Shown: positions 33,301-48,300 of the stretch, in pieces
Layout of the letters: the number at the start of each line of letters is the position of its first letter
Position numbering within the stretch: position 1 is the stretch's first letter
NCBI RefSeq assembly: GCF_000283155.1
Contig: NW_004454179.1
Coordinates: 2,162,629-2,226,628 of the forward strand
Direction: 5' to 3'
From: Ceratotherium simum simum
Lineage: Eukaryota; Chordata; Mammalia; Perissodactyla; Rhinocerotidae
Length of the DNA stretch: 64,000 bases
Notes under the pieces: generated by a model
The model's input: only the letters and a program-made list of their open reading frames with translations
Databases searched by the model: none
Told to the model about the DNA's origin: nothing
Translations under genes and position numbers: made by a program

Positions 33301-36300
33301 TGGGGAATGTAATTTATCTAGCATGCACCTGGCCTCGCACCTGGCTTTGGTGTGGTTTCACATCAGTATATTGATAGTGTTCTATGTGGTATCTTAAATT
33401 AATGTACTTTCTTGTTTAAAGAACACAAAAATTAACATATTTTCAAATTACCCACAATATGAACTAGAAGGTATACATTTTAAAACACCAGTCTAGAGAA
33501 TTTCATGAAAATTGTTTCCTTTGACCATAACTTTTTTGCTTAATGATAATATGTGGGACTTAGTACATATTAAGTACTAAGTACTTAGTGGTCATATCAG
33601 AAATTTATTTTCTTTCCTTATTCCCTAAGTAACACAGAGAAGTAAAAATTAAAATAGTTTCTGTTTTAAATTTTACTGCACTTTTGCTAAATGTAAAAAA
33701 TGCATAACAAAATGGACAAAGTTAACTGATCATTCTCTTTTAGGTAAAGGTTACAAAGCCACCCTTGTAAGATGTTCTGTCAGTTGACCTTCCACAATTT
33801 TTCAGAGATTAAATTTATTCTGAGAATATTGAGATTGGAAGTAGATTGAGGAAGTTATATCTTATACAGTCATGCACGGCATACGACGTTTCAGTAAATG
33901 ACAGACTGCATATACAACGGTGGTCCAATGAGATTAGTACCATTAGCCTAGGTGTGTAATAGGCTGTACCATCTAGATTTGTGTAAGTACACTCTATGAT
34001 GTTTTCACAATGATGAAATGGCCTAATGATGCATTTTTCAGAACATAGAAGCAATGCATGATTGTACCTTTTTTTTCATCCTCAAATGGCATAGAAGTGG
34101 AAATGCAACATGTATTTGTTTATTAACGATGAATTAGTAATCTAGGACGTGGTAGAAAATCCATATGATTTCTTTCAGGTTCTTCTATATCTATCTTTAT
34201 GAATTATCAAAATGCAAACAGCAGAAGAGGGGTTAGATTGTAGCTGCCAGCATAACCTCTACAAACTTCCATGTACTCTTTTCTTTTTCTAGGCAGTCTT
34301 TAGAGCAGTTGCCTGACATCACACGTTGGTAAACGAGACATGAATCATCTCTTATATAGTTATCTCCCTGAATTAAAATCCAAATTGAAAATGGGCCAGA
34401 TTTCTTATCATCACTAGATTCATAACTAGTGGATATTGTCAAATATAATTGCCTTATGTTTTATTTAAGTTATTCTTCTACAGTCTTTGGTACTTTCCAT
34501 TCAGCTTGACATCTGTTACCTCTTTCTCCTCCATCTGTCTATCCTTCAGAGAATGAAGAATGGCATTTTTTCTACTAGCTGTTCTGCAAGAGAAGGTTTA
34601 GCCAAAAGAAGTATTGTGGTAAGTACTGTGTTCCCTCAGTCAGCCCTTCTTTTAACTTTCTTTCTCTTCTGACCACCTAGCTTCCTTCAGACCTCTCCCT
34701 CACCAAGGGCCCTATCTGCCCTCCGACATAATACTGATCCTGTCTCATGCCCTTTCCTCCTCCCCCACCAGTTCACTACACCAGCCTTTTCCATTGTGGC
34801 CTGGCCCTGATGCTTACCTTGCTAGCCTCATAGCTGGCTACCCTGGGGTAACAGGTCAGACTCCCTCTTGTCAGATACTGGTCTGCTTCTCCCTTTGTTC
34901 TTCCTTTTGTGTGGTGTCTAATCTGCTGTCCTGAGAGAGGAATGGAGAACTCCAAAAGGGGCTTTGAGTCAAGAGGACCAAAGAAGCAATCTTATGTCCC
35001 CATTCCTCTCTTCAGGGAGGCAAGTTTGGCTACCACCAAGGTGGAAGATGTGAGAATAAACAGGCCTAGAACTGGATGAGAGTGTGAGCTGATCTGCTGC
35101 CCTCAGGGAAGTTGGCTGGTGGAGGAGCAGAGGTGACAAGACATGGCATTGGGATAAAAGGCTTTGCAGAAAGGAGAGGCAAGAGGAACTGTGTGGCTGT
35201 GAGACAGGATCAGCATTAGGTTAGAGGGGAGTCGAAGGTCTTTGGGCAGGAGTGTGGTTCTAATGAAGCTGGGTAGCAGGGGACTAAAGGAAAGTTTAGG
35301 AAGGGAAATTATTGAAGGAATACAGTGCCTACTGCATGGTCTCTTTCAGCGTGCTGTTTGGAGCAGGCATAACTACCTTGATGTTCAGAATGCTAAATAC
35401 TGCTGTGCTGATCTTTTCACTTACTGAAACATTACCTTGGCATCAGTTCTGCTATCTTTATAACTTGTTTTTATGTAATATAGCTATTAGAGATTAAGGA
35501 TTTTTCTCGAAGCAAAAACAATTGTAATATAGCACACTTTTTCTTCCTAAAAATGTTGCTTAAACTTGCCCCCAAGAAACTTGAACTTGATCTATAATTT
35601 TAATTACAGTAAATACTGACTACTCAACAAATATTTGATTACTGTGCAAAGACACTGCAAAGATACTCTGCAAAGTATTGTGAGGGACAAAAAGGATCGG
35701 TGAAGGAGATGAATCGTAATGAGGAACATAAGACATCAAGTGACAAATTAATGTAAGAGATGCTACAAAACAAAGCATAATAACCAAAGTGGCTATTCAA
35801 GATGAGAATTCCTGTGGATTTTAGAAGAGGAAGTAATTTCTATGGTATAGTTGTCTGAGATGGTTACAAGAGGGTAGAGGACTTTAAATCTTGATGGATG
35901 GGAACTAGCTGAAGAATTGAACCAAGAAAAGACATTCCAAGGTGAGGAAACAGTACAGACAAAATTGTGGAAATCATAAAGGTTCATGTTGGGGAGATAC
36001 TTTTTTGTTTTTGATTACTATCTGATAGGTAAGGGTGAGCCATTGAAAGTTTGAGTAAGACAGTAATTTGATCAAAGGGTGCTTTAGGAAGTAAATCTGG
36101 CAATAAGATCATATTAGTATGAGATTATGCTCACTAGGCAGTTGAAAGGGTGGCACTGGAGCTCCCAGACGGGCTAGATTTGAGGATTATTTGTGCTGTG
36201 TTATAGTTTAAGCAAATAACAGTAGTTTCCTAAGGGAGAAATTGGTGAGAGATGAGCAGCCAAAGATTGAATCTGGGAGAATGTTCATATTAAGAGTGGT

Positions 36301-39300
36301 AACAGTAGGGAAACCAAGGAAAGAATTAAGTGTTTGGAGAAGAACAGGGTCATATAATGTTGTGAAAATTTAAGAAGGCAAGTATTTTAAGAATGGGATA
36401 CTTGCTGATATCAGATGTCATAGAAGAGTCAAGAAAATTGGTTTTACAAAAAAATTGGATTTGGAGCTTACAAGCTCATTGGTGACCTTCAGGTGTGTTA
36501 TTTCAGTAGTAGACAAAGATAGAAACTTGACTGATAATTAAATTGTGTATGGTGAGGAAATAAGAGAAGTGATTTTAAACACTTCTTCAGGATGCTTAAC
36601 AGTGAAAAGAAAGTATTCTGGAAGGTGGGGTCAAGCAGTTTATTTTCTTGTTAGAGACTTCTGCATATTTGAAGATAGAAGGGAATGGATTAATAAAGCA
36701 GTGATTTAAGATATTGGAGAAAGAATAATTGAATGAAAATAGAAGGGTATGGTATCAAGAAAACAGTAGGACAATATCTAATTCTCGAAGAGGAGTGAGG
36801 ATTCTCTTTTCATCTGAAACAGGATAAGTATAAAGACCAATTTTTAGAGGTAATGAGGATGAACTTGTGATAATTTGTGTTGCATAGCCTAGAGATCTAC
36901 TCAGTGAAGTAGTCCATTCCATTTTAAGGAACAGGGAATGGTAATTGGGGCTTGAGGAAAGTGGAAATGGTTGGGGAAAACTTTGAAAACTGTCAATTTT
37001 CTTTTAACTTTATACATGGGTATATAAACAGGTTAGTATTATTACTTCCTTAGAGTGTTCATTTTGCAGTCTGCTTTGCTTTTGGTCACAAAAGCAAAAA
37101 CTGCATCAAGGAAATGGAATTATGAAGTAGTTGAAATCTTTCCAGATTTGCAGTCTAAAGAACTTGGCATCAAATAAGTCAGAGATATGACAAATGTTAT
37201 GTTATATAAGGGGAAAAAAACTACAAAAAACCCCCACAATGTACCATAATGATGTGAAGCTGTGAAATATGGCTAAATTATTTAGTTTTACCCTCTGAAA
37301 TAAGAGGGTAAGCAAAGTTAAGTGTGCTTCCCTAAGTCCTCTAACAAGTGACAGAAGTAGGACTTTTAAAGGTCTCCTGACCTCCAGTTTGTTTTCCATT
37401 TTACCACTATTTCCTATAGGAAAGTCTTGGTTCTATATGAACTGTACACATACAAGAGAGCTTGATATTGTTATAAAAAATACATGCAGTGTATGCAAAT
37501 ATAAGTCTACTGTAGCATAAGTTTGACCTGACTAATATATTCTTTATAATAAAACTTATTTAGTTTTTGATAATTTTGCCTGCCATAGAATATAGAAGAT
37601 TTAAAATAAATATTTGTCTTGATACTTAGAGAAAGTTGTTTGTAGATATGTAAGATTTGTTTTTGCAGATTTCATTGAGCATAGACATTCAAAATCATGG
37701 TCATGGCAGTATAGAGATAGTAGTTGTGAAGATTCAGAGAGGATTCTCATCAACTTTAACATCACAACAAGTTTTAAAGAAGAAAATAAGTCAAAAGGAA
37801 TTCTGGGAGTTCTGTATGGGACGGGCGAGGGAAGTCGTTTTATGGGGAAGAGATTTGGGGTCTGACTTAGAACTTTTTAAGAACACCAACTGTCAGAAAA
37901 AAAATTTTTCTCCCTTTTGCCTCACTGTCTCTCTGAGTCACTGCTCACCAAATCCTGTAGCAAAAACTGATGAATGAATGGGTAAAGGCAAGTATTTAGA
38001 TAGCGTTGATTGAATAGGGAGAAATATCATGTCAAAAGGTGGATGTGTCTATGCATGGTATATGTATAAAGTAAATTAATTTTTGCATGTCTTATAAAAA
38101 TTATTTATAATCACTCTGAGTGCTAATCACTCTGAGAGCCATTCAGTATACTGAAAGGAAAAACTGTGTTGTGTTACTCTTTTTGTCTTTATGTCACTGG
38201 CTGTAATTGCCTCAAATATTTTTCTTTTTTCCTTTTTTTTTTTTTTTTTCCAGAAAGATCAGCCCTGAGCTGACATCCATGCCAATCCTTTTTCTCTGTC
38301 TCTCTCTCTCTTTTTTTTTTTTTTTTGCTGAGGAAGACTGGCCCTGAGCTAACATCCGTGCCCATCTTCCTCCACTTTATATGGGATGCTGTCACAGCAT
38401 GGCCTAACAAGTGGTGCATTGGTGTGCCCCCAGGATCCGAACTTGGGCCGCCAGCAGCGGAGCCCACGCACTTAACCGCTAAGCCACGGGGCAGCCCCTT
38501 CAAATATTTTTCTTAAACTGTGTCCTCCTTACGTACCCTTAACTATAATATTTGAACCTTGCCTCCTAGCGTTTTGTTGTGAAACAGTTAAAAAGTTTTC
38601 GTAATACCCTCAGCCTTCTTGACTGAAAAAGATCCATTTTAGTTATATTTCTTACTAGTTACAATGAGTTTGTGCTTATTAGTGACTGGCTAGTTTGATA
38701 AATACTACCAGAAAAAAAAAAAAACCTACCCATTTCATTTGCTCCCTTATAGGTTTTTTTCTTATGAAAGGCTTTCAGAACTTTCCTTTGTAATTTTTTA
38801 GCTCTTTGTGAAAGAAAAAGAATTCCAGAAGTAAAATATGAGCCTCTTTGCAGTTTATTAATGCTTAATGCTCATGGTTAGCTTTGGGACCTTGCTTGCT
38901 TCATTTCCTCATTAGATGAAATTTGAAGGTGTATTCGCTGAATCTCCCTGCATATAGGATTGAGCACAGTCAGTATAACCTTGCCCCTTGCCACCTTCCA
39001 TCTTATTTAAAGTACCCATTTATTCCATATATGAAGCTGCTTTCCTTTCATTACCTGTGGCATCCACTTTGCCTCGCTGAGCCTGATTACTAGTTTGATG
39101 GGAGGGCTAGACCTGTATGATATGTGGACAGCTGGTGGTAGTTACTTGTGACTTTGCCTTTCTAAAACTTTAGGATTTTCCTGTATCCGAAAAACAAAGT
39201 AACATATTTTCCATTTCTCCCCACTTATTCCAAGTACAAGGCATTGTGATTTTATTCCAGACTTTATTCATTGGATAAGTGGCAGACCTGGGATTTGAAG

Positions 39301-42300
39301 TGTGCCACTGTGGCGCTGGAATTTGTGCCATTATGCTATGCGCCCTTATAAACTCTTTCCTCGGAGATCTAATCTATTGCCATATCTGTCACTTGTATAC
39401 AAATGACTCATATACCTATGTACTTTTAGTCTCAACTTTTTCCTGAACTTCAGATCTCTTTTCCACCTTTCCTTTTTGGTCTCTCCTAGCTATCCTGTCA
39501 CTAGTATACTTGTCATCTTTTCCCATAACATCTCCTCCACTAGTTCTTCCCATTTCTTTTAGTGATATCTTCATTTTCTAAGATTCGTAGTCTCAGAATC
39601 CTTTCATTTCCTTGTCATTTCATTTAATTACTATGCTTCTGCAGCATTTCTCCCAACTTCTTTCTAGTTTCTTGCCATGATTGTAGTTCAAGTCTGCACT
39701 TTTAGCCTAAAATTCTCTAAAAATTTCCTTCCATTTTACTTCATGCTTCACAGTGCTGCCAGATTAATCTAATAGCTCCAGTCTCATGACTTTCTCAACC
39801 TAAGACTTCTTGGTCGAACTCTACATTCCAAGGTCTCCGCAATAGGGCTCTAGCTGCTTTTGTAGCTCTGTCTCCCACTGTTCTCTTAAGTGTACCCTGA
39901 ATTACAACCAAACAGTGTTATTCACTTCCCTGAATATAGTCTCCTTTTTGGTATTGCTGTGGTCTTATTATTCCCTCTTCCAGATGTTCTTCCCCCTTTC
40001 CTTTTCACCACCTCATCTTCACCAGTATTGAAATCTTATTCTACTGTTAAGGTCCATCTCATACACCATTTCTTTTATGAAGCCTTTTCAGTATTACACA
40101 GTTGGGGATATAGTATGTACTCCCTCCGTTCCCACTCCTCAAAGCACTTTGTATTTCTTTTCTGACACATATCTTATTGTACCCTGTACTCTAAATTTTT
40201 GTGCACTTGCCTTACCCACTCACCCCACCCCCATAGCAGATACCTTGAGAGTAGAGAATTCCTGCAACCCTAGCATAGGTCTTCATTCGTAGATGCTGAA
40301 TACATTTGTTGACTCACATACGTGTGAGGAAACATGTTTCAGAATAACCATTATATTTTTGTTGTTTTAGGCTTGACCGTCTTTTTATCTTACTGGATAC
40401 TGGTACTACTCCAGTTACAAGAAAAGCTGCTGCACAGCAACTTGGAGAAGTGGTGAAGCTTCATCCTCATGAACTAAATAATCTCTTATCTAAAGTAAGA
40501 ACCCTTTTTTTTCCTTTTAGTGTAATACAATTGTAGAAATTTGTCCGTGGATAGGAACATAAAAGTAAAGATAGAAATTGTCTTATTTTATTCTAGTGAC
40601 AATTTGTAGTCTTCAAATTCCATTAAATATCCTAGTATTTCTCCAAATATATAAGAAATTTTGCTATTTCTTTTTTATTTATTTTTTGTCACAATTAAAA
40701 CATTTTGTTTTATGCATCACATTTAATTGTTTAAGGAATTGGACAACATAGTACCTTTTGCCTGTGGCACAAATTTGAATCTGACCCAATTTGGTAATGA
40801 ACTAAATTGTTAATCTAGTTTGTTAGTTGTCTGACTTGTTCTTAACGGCTAATATTACTATGGTTGGCAGTTTTCAAATGGATGAATACTCCTGGGCAGT
40901 GATTGAAATATATGAGAAGCTAGTTGTCATTACGTTCTTATTTATCAGCTCTTTGAAAGTAGAGGTTTTCTGCTTTGGTGGATCAGTGTTTTCATAATCC
41001 TAGTCCATGTTATTTTCCTAAGCAGTGGCTGTATTTTTACTGAACTCTGTGGGCTTGTAGAAGTGTGGCTGTGTGATATTAAGCAGCAAATTCCATGTGT
41101 TTAATTCTCTGGGAGGCAAAGTAAAAACAGGAGGGCTGTGTGTGTGTGTGTAGGAGGGGATGAAATAGAAGATAGGGTGTGGAAGCAATATGATAGCCCA
41201 GACACTGGAAGCCCCAAGATACCTCTCTTCCTGTGTCTTTTCATTCTCATTTGTCCCTCCCTGATTTGTATGAGTAGGAGTTCTAAGGCCTTTGTCAGCA
41301 TATACGAATCTGCACTATATAGTTCCTACCATAAGGTCTAACAGCGACTCTTTTCAACACATTCCCCACTTAGATATCAGAACTTTCTAACCAAGATGTA
41401 GATAGACAGACAGTGATTTGACATCTGCAGGCTTCATGTTCTCAGAATGGAGAAGGATGCATGTTAGGCAATATTATATTAATGTGTATGGTAGGGGGAT
41501 AGAGAGGCATACCCATTTCTTCTCATCCCAGGGGAAGAGATGGAGGACTGAATGAGCTGAAAGTAGAAACATTGAACAAGACTAGTCTGTACTGAACTGA
41601 GAAAAGGTTTCCAGCTTTCCAAGTGAGTTCAGGTCTTCTTGAGTCAGACCCCAGCATACTGGCTGCCATCAAATAATTCCAAAAGAGGCAAAGTTTGTCT
41701 TTAGTACTGTCTCATCTCCTATCCTCTTTTCTCTGCTCTCAGTGTTTTCCTGTTGCCTTTTGGTTTTGTTTTTTAAACAGCTCTATTGAAATATAATTTA
41801 CATACCATACAATTCACCCATGTAAAGTGTACAATTCAGTGATTTTTAGCATATTCACAGATATATGCAACCATCATCACAATCTAATTTTAAAACATTT
41901 TTTATCTCCCCAAAAAGAAATTTCATGCCTATTAGCAGTCACTCTCCATCACTCCACCTCCCATACCCAGTCCTAGGTAACCACTAACCTACTTTCTGTC
42001 TATAGATTTGCCTACTCTAAACATTTTATATAAATGGGTGACCTTATGTGGCTGTTTTCTTTCACATAAAATAGTATTTTTGGGGCCGGCCCAGTGGCAT
42101 AGTGGTTAAGTTTGATGTGCTCCGCTTTGGCAGCCCGGGTTCGCGGGTTCAGATCCTGGGCGTGGACCTACACCACTCATCAAGCCATGCTGTGGTGGTG
42201 ACCCACATAGAAAATGGAGGAAGATGGGCACAGATGTTAGCTCAGGGCCACTCTTCCTCAAGCAAAAAGAGGAAGATTGGCAACAGGTGTTAGCTCAGGG

Positions 42301-45300
42301 CCAATCTTCCTCACCAAAAATAAATAAGTAAATAAATAAATATTTTTAAAAAATAGTATTTTCAAGGTTCTTTCATATTATAGCATGTCTCATTACTTCA
42401 TTCCTTTTTATTGTCAAATAATATTCCATTGTGTGGAATAGGGATATACTATATGGATATACCATATCTTATTTATCTGTTACTCAGTTGTAGGACACTT
42501 GGGTTGTTTCCACTTTGGGGCCTATAATGAATACTGCTGTTATGAAAATTCATGTACAAATTTTTGTATGGATGTATGTTTTTATTTCTCTTGGATATAT
42601 ATGTGGGAGTAGACTTGCTGGATCATATGGTAACTATGTTTAACTTCATGAGGAGCTGCCAGATTGTTTTCCAAACTGGCTCTACCATTTTACATTCCCA
42701 ACAGCAGTGTATGAGAGATCTAATTTCTTCACATCCTTGCCAACACTTGTTATTAACTGACTTTGAGTATATCCATACTAGTAGTGAGTGTGAAGTGATA
42801 TCTCATTGTAGTTTTGATTTGCATTTTCCTGATAACTGATGATGTTGAATGTCTTTTCATGTGTTTATTGAGCATTTGTATATCTTTGGAGAATTGTCTA
42901 TTCAGATCCTTTGCCAATTTTTTAAGTGGGATATTTGTTCTTTTATTATTGAGTTGTAAGAGTTCTTTATATATTTTGAATACAAGCCCCTTATTAGGTG
43001 TTTGATTTGCAGTTATGTTCTTCGAGTCTGTGGGTTGTCTTTTTGCTTTCTTGATAGTATCCTTTGAAGCACAAAAGTTATTAATCTTGATGAAGTCAAA
43101 TTTATCTTTTTTTATTTCACTTGTGCTTTTGGGATTATATCTAAGAAACCCTTGCCTAACCCAAGGCCACAAAGATTTACCCCTATGTTTTCTTGTAAGA
43201 ATTTTATAGCTTTAGCTCTTAGTCTTAGACTCATGGCCCATTTTGAGTTAATTTTTGTGTATGGTTTGAGGTAGGGGTTCAAAATCATTATTTTGTTGCC
43301 CCACCACCATTTGTTGAAAAAAATATTCTTTTCTCATTGAATGATCTTGGCACTCTTGTCAAAAATCAGTTGACCACAGACACAGTATTATTTCTGGATT
43401 CTCAATTTTATTCCATTGATCTGTGTCTGTCCTTTAGCCAGTACCACACTGTCTTAATCACTGTTGCATTGTACTAAGTTTTGAAATCAAGGAGTGTGAG
43501 TCTACCGATTTTATTATTCTTTTTCAAGGTAGTTTTGGTGATTCTGGATCCCTTGCATTTCCATATAAATTTTAGGATCAACTTATCCATTTCTGCAAAA
43601 AAGCCAGCTGGGATTTTGATAGGAATTGTGTTGAATCTGTAGATCCATTTAGGGAGTATTACTATCTTAACAATATTAAGTCTTCTGACCCATGAACATG
43701 AGGTGTCTGTCTGTTTATTTAGATATTATTTAATTTCTTTGAACAGTATTTTGAATTTTTTGTAGTTTTTAGCGTACAAATTGAGCACTTCTTTTGTTAA
43801 ATTTATTCTTAAGTATTTTATACTTTTTGATGCTATTATAAATGGGATTGTTTTCTTAATTTCATTTCAGATTGTTTATTGAAAGTGTATAGAAATATAA
43901 TTGATTTTTGTATATTGATCTTATATCTTACAATCTTGCTGAATTCACTTATTCTTTCACTTAGTTTTTATAACTTAACTCTTTGCATTAAGTAGTGGAA
44001 TTTAATGAATAATATACACTTTGCTTTTTAGTGTGTTAAAAGCTAGGTTATTTTTCTAAATGTACTTCAGCATTCTTTTATTAAATTCCTTTTTCCTTTT
44101 TTTAAGGTGTACTGATATTTCCTGTGAATGATAGAATCTTGTAAATGATTTTAATAATTCCAAAGTGTTTTATATGATTTTAAGGGCTGCTAAATTCTGA
44201 GTTAATTACAAGTAAATTTGTATTTCTCTGTTCTGGCTGCCTTGAACAAACAATATTTTTTGGTATATGACTATTTTATTTTATAATTTTTTAAGGTGTT
44301 GATATATTTAAGGAGTACAAATTGGGATACCCGGATTGCGGCAGGACAAGCTGTTGAAGCTATAGTGAAAAATCTACCTGAGTGGAATCCAGTGCCAAGA
44401 ACCAAACAAGGTGCTTTTAAGTAGAAAAAGTAGTTTGCAGTAAAAACCTAACTGTACTATACATTTTATATTTTAATATAATTTCAATTTTAATTTATAG
44501 GCTTAATTTTCATGCTTTTAGGTGCAGGCTTGTCAGGAAATGTCATTGAATAAGGTGATTTTCACCACACTTTTAAAAAAACTAGATAAATAAAATGTTT
44601 TCGTGTATATATATTTTAAATTATTAATTCTACAGTATGGTTGATTATTACTTACCTCAAGGAATTTATGTCCTAAAAAGGAAATTAAATCAATACAGTG
44701 TAAATATTTGAAACAGTCTGTTTTTTCTTGTTGCTGGGAGAATAGTGTAATTTTTCTAAATTTTATAATTATTTTCTAAATTTAAGCACAGGTTTGTATG
44801 GATATTTGGAGGGATAGGTCTTTAGTTTTTTGTGTCCTTTAGAGGTCTTATAGTGGAAATTATTTTTTCTGACTGCCTGTAATGATATTTAAAAATGAAT
44901 GTATGCTTTTAAAAATTTGTAAACGTGAATATTTTGATAAAGTGAAAATTTAATATGGTGCAACTGGATTTCATTCTGGAGTCATGTTGATAACATCACT
45001 TTTATCGTAAGTCTTAGCTTGTCTAAAACTTTTGCTTTAATTTGCTGGCACCAGTTATTTTGAGTGATTGTGTTAATTTGTCTTCTCTCCTCAAATGAAA
45101 TACATAACCAAAAGAAATTATAACTTGTTTTAGAAAAGAGTGTTTTCTTTTCCAGCTTATCTCTGCTTATTTTGGTATATAGAGCTATTAGAACTCAAAT
45201 TCTATTTTATAAAACTTATTAAATTAGGTATGCTAGCATTAAAATTTATAGTAAGTAAGGTTGCTTGTCATCACTAGAAAACTTAAAATATTTATAAGTA

Positions 45301-48300
45301 GTTCCCTTTAAGTCAAGGAATTATATGTTAGTTTACAGATGAATTATATGCAAATACCAGCTAAACAAATCATTAGATCAGTGAACAATTACAGTATATT
45401 TTAAAATTTATAGCAGCATAACCTTTTTTTGGGAGGAATACAGAACAGTTTATAGATATTTTTAGGCTTCAGATGGATATATAATTTTAGCAATTTACCA
45501 GGAGATTATAATTTGCTCATATTATGAGTAGGTCCTATTGAATGAGTAGTTGCTTTGTATCCTAGATATTCCTCAAATATAGGGAGGGATGATGCTTATT
45601 AGTCTTATTTATGAATATATTCTGTAAATATATCCTTGTCTTCCAATTTAGCAGTATAATAAGCTCATGCTGTCACCTTGGTATTTTTAAACTGTTTAAC
45701 AATAAGTGGAGACAGCATGATATTTAACATACGTATTTCAACATAGGGATGCATTTCTTCATATAACTTCTTGCTTTTGTAGTCAGAAACAGCTATACAT
45801 ACACTCACTAACATTCTGATAGTTTGTAGAGGGGAGCCACCAACTAAATAGTTTATTTGTAAATAACTAAGCGCTGATCATAAATAAATCCACAATAGCT
45901 TTTCTACTTCCTTCACCTTTTACTTTTCTTAAAATATTACCCACCCACCCCAAGTAATGCTATTTCTTTAATTCTACGCTTTGGCTATATGATCAAATTA
46001 AATATTTTTAAACTTCATCTAGAACCTACTTCAGAAGGTGCTATGGAAGATTCATCTACTACAGATCGATTGAATTTTGACAGATTTGATATATGTAGAT
46101 TGTTACAACATGGGGCATCACTTTTGGGATCTGCTGGTGCAGAATTTGAAGTACAAGATGAAAAATCAGGTATGTAGTAGTTGTATAGCAGAAAATCTGA
46201 AATGTGTGTTCAAACTAATTCATCACTTGGTATGCTATGTATCAGTCATGCAGAAAATCTTACAGATGTTGTGAAATGTAAATTGACTAAAGTTTGCAGT
46301 TGCAGGTAGGGCATGGTCTGGTTGGGGAAGGTAACCAGAAGTACTTGGTCTAAAGCTACCATATGAATATTTTTCTTCCATTAAGTGAATATGTACTATG
46401 TATATGCATCATTAATAGATACATATTAATATTTCAGCAACCATTTTATTATGTAATATAGAAATTATAAAGTGTTACCCAAGAGTCTCAGTTGAATAGA
46501 TTTTAAAAGCCAGTATTAGTGTAGATTGTGCTAATGTTTTCACAATTCTGGAAATTTGAGAGGCTGTATGATAGTTTTCTTTTTCTAATATGTTTTAAAT
46601 ATTTAAATAATTGGATCTACTCATGCTGGTGACCAAAGCAAAAACTGAAAACGAAAAATAAATCTTGGATAGGTAATTGTCCCATTATCTTTAAACTTAC
46701 AGAATCTATCTGGATATAAAATAAATGTTTTGGCCATTCAAGATTGATGCCTTGAGTGGAAAAAACCTTGATGTTTTTAATGGATTTCTGTAAGTAAATA
46801 AGTTGCTCTTTTGATTAAAACCAAAACAGAACAGTGTTTTGTTTTGTTGCTGATTAAATTAATTATTAGTCAAAACATATCTATCTAGCTAAGTTAATGA
46901 AATGATCTTTAATTTGTTCATCTTAAAAAAGTGTCAAATACCCATTCCCCGTTGGTTAATATGATTTCTGCTGAAGATCTAGTTTAGTTATTTTTGGAGA
47001 GAATTAAGAGGAGAATTTGCTTAAGTTCCAGCAAAACATAGTTTTTCTAATAAGGGAGGTAGAAGTCATTTAAAAAAATTTCCAATTTGAAAAAGTTATC
47101 TCTAAACAGTAAGTTTGCTGATCTTACTAGTGTAGCCATGGACATCATCTGAGATCGTTGGCCCTTTCCAGGAGTAAAAGTCAGTATCACGTTTGTCACT
47201 TTAAACAAAATATGTGTTTGGGTCTTATCCTAGAGATTCTGATTTAATAGATCTGTAGAGAGCTTTAGGAAATTGTATTTAAAAGAAAAAAATGCCACAG
47301 GTGACTCTGATGTAACCGGGATTGGGAATCCCAATTTTTTGGGAACTCAGTTTTTAATGCTGATGTGACAGCATGTTGTACAGTGCTCATTTTAAAAACC
47401 CTATAATTAGGTTTTCTTTAAATATCTGCTCATCTCTGTTTCTCTCCTCATGTATATGAAGGACACGTACATGATTAGTACAGGTGCTGGTTTAAATTTC
47501 CTTTGCAGTTGTGTAGGTTATTTTCCCCAATAGGACTTTCCCTGAATGAGAGGACTAATTTTGGGCTCTGTGTAAGTGTACTGGACTTGTGATCCAGCAG
47601 TCTTCATTTTTGGATACCTAGTGTTTTTCCCCCTGGGTAGAGCAGCCTTAAGTTTTTTTAAATAGCTTTATTGAGATATAAGTCACATATCATACAATTC
47701 ACCCATGTTTAAAGTGTACAATTTAGTGGTTTTTAGTATATTCAGAGATATGTGCAGTCAATTTTAGAATATTTTCAGTACCTCAAGAAGAAACCCCATA
47801 TCCTTTAGCTATCACTCTCTTGTCTCCCTGCTTCCTTCCTCCATTCCCCAGCAACTTTTTCTCTCTATAGATTTGTCTGTTCTGGACATTTCATATAAAT
47901 GGAATCATACAATATGTGATCTTCTGTAACTGGCTTCTTTTACCTAGCAGAATGTTTCTAAGGTTTATCCGTATTGTAGTGTATCAGTACTTACTTCATT
48001 TTTTTATTCTAAGTAGTTTTTATTACTGTTATAGGATGTATCAGTTTTTTAATTGTGGTAGAATATAGATAATATAAAATTTATCATTTTAACTATTTTT
48101 AAGTGTACAGTTAAGTAGTATTAAGTACATTCACATTGTTGTGCAGCCAATCTCCAGAACTCTTTTCATCTTGCAAAGCTGAGACTATCTATACCCATGA
48201 AACAATAATTCCTATTCCTCCCTCCCCCCAGCCCCTGGCAACCACTGTTCTATTTTTCTTTCTATATGAATTTGACTACTCTAGGTAATTTATGTAAGTA

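Noticed and set aside
42081..42160. tRNA gene suggested by the ERE head with A and B box-like text
   Set aside because: The same text heads every ERE copy here, with an A-tail and target-site duplication; no complete cloverleaf.
42753..43172. 139-codon minus-strand frame as a host gene
   Set aside because: It is the L1 ORF2 C-terminal region (the [12 protein letters not shown] landmark).
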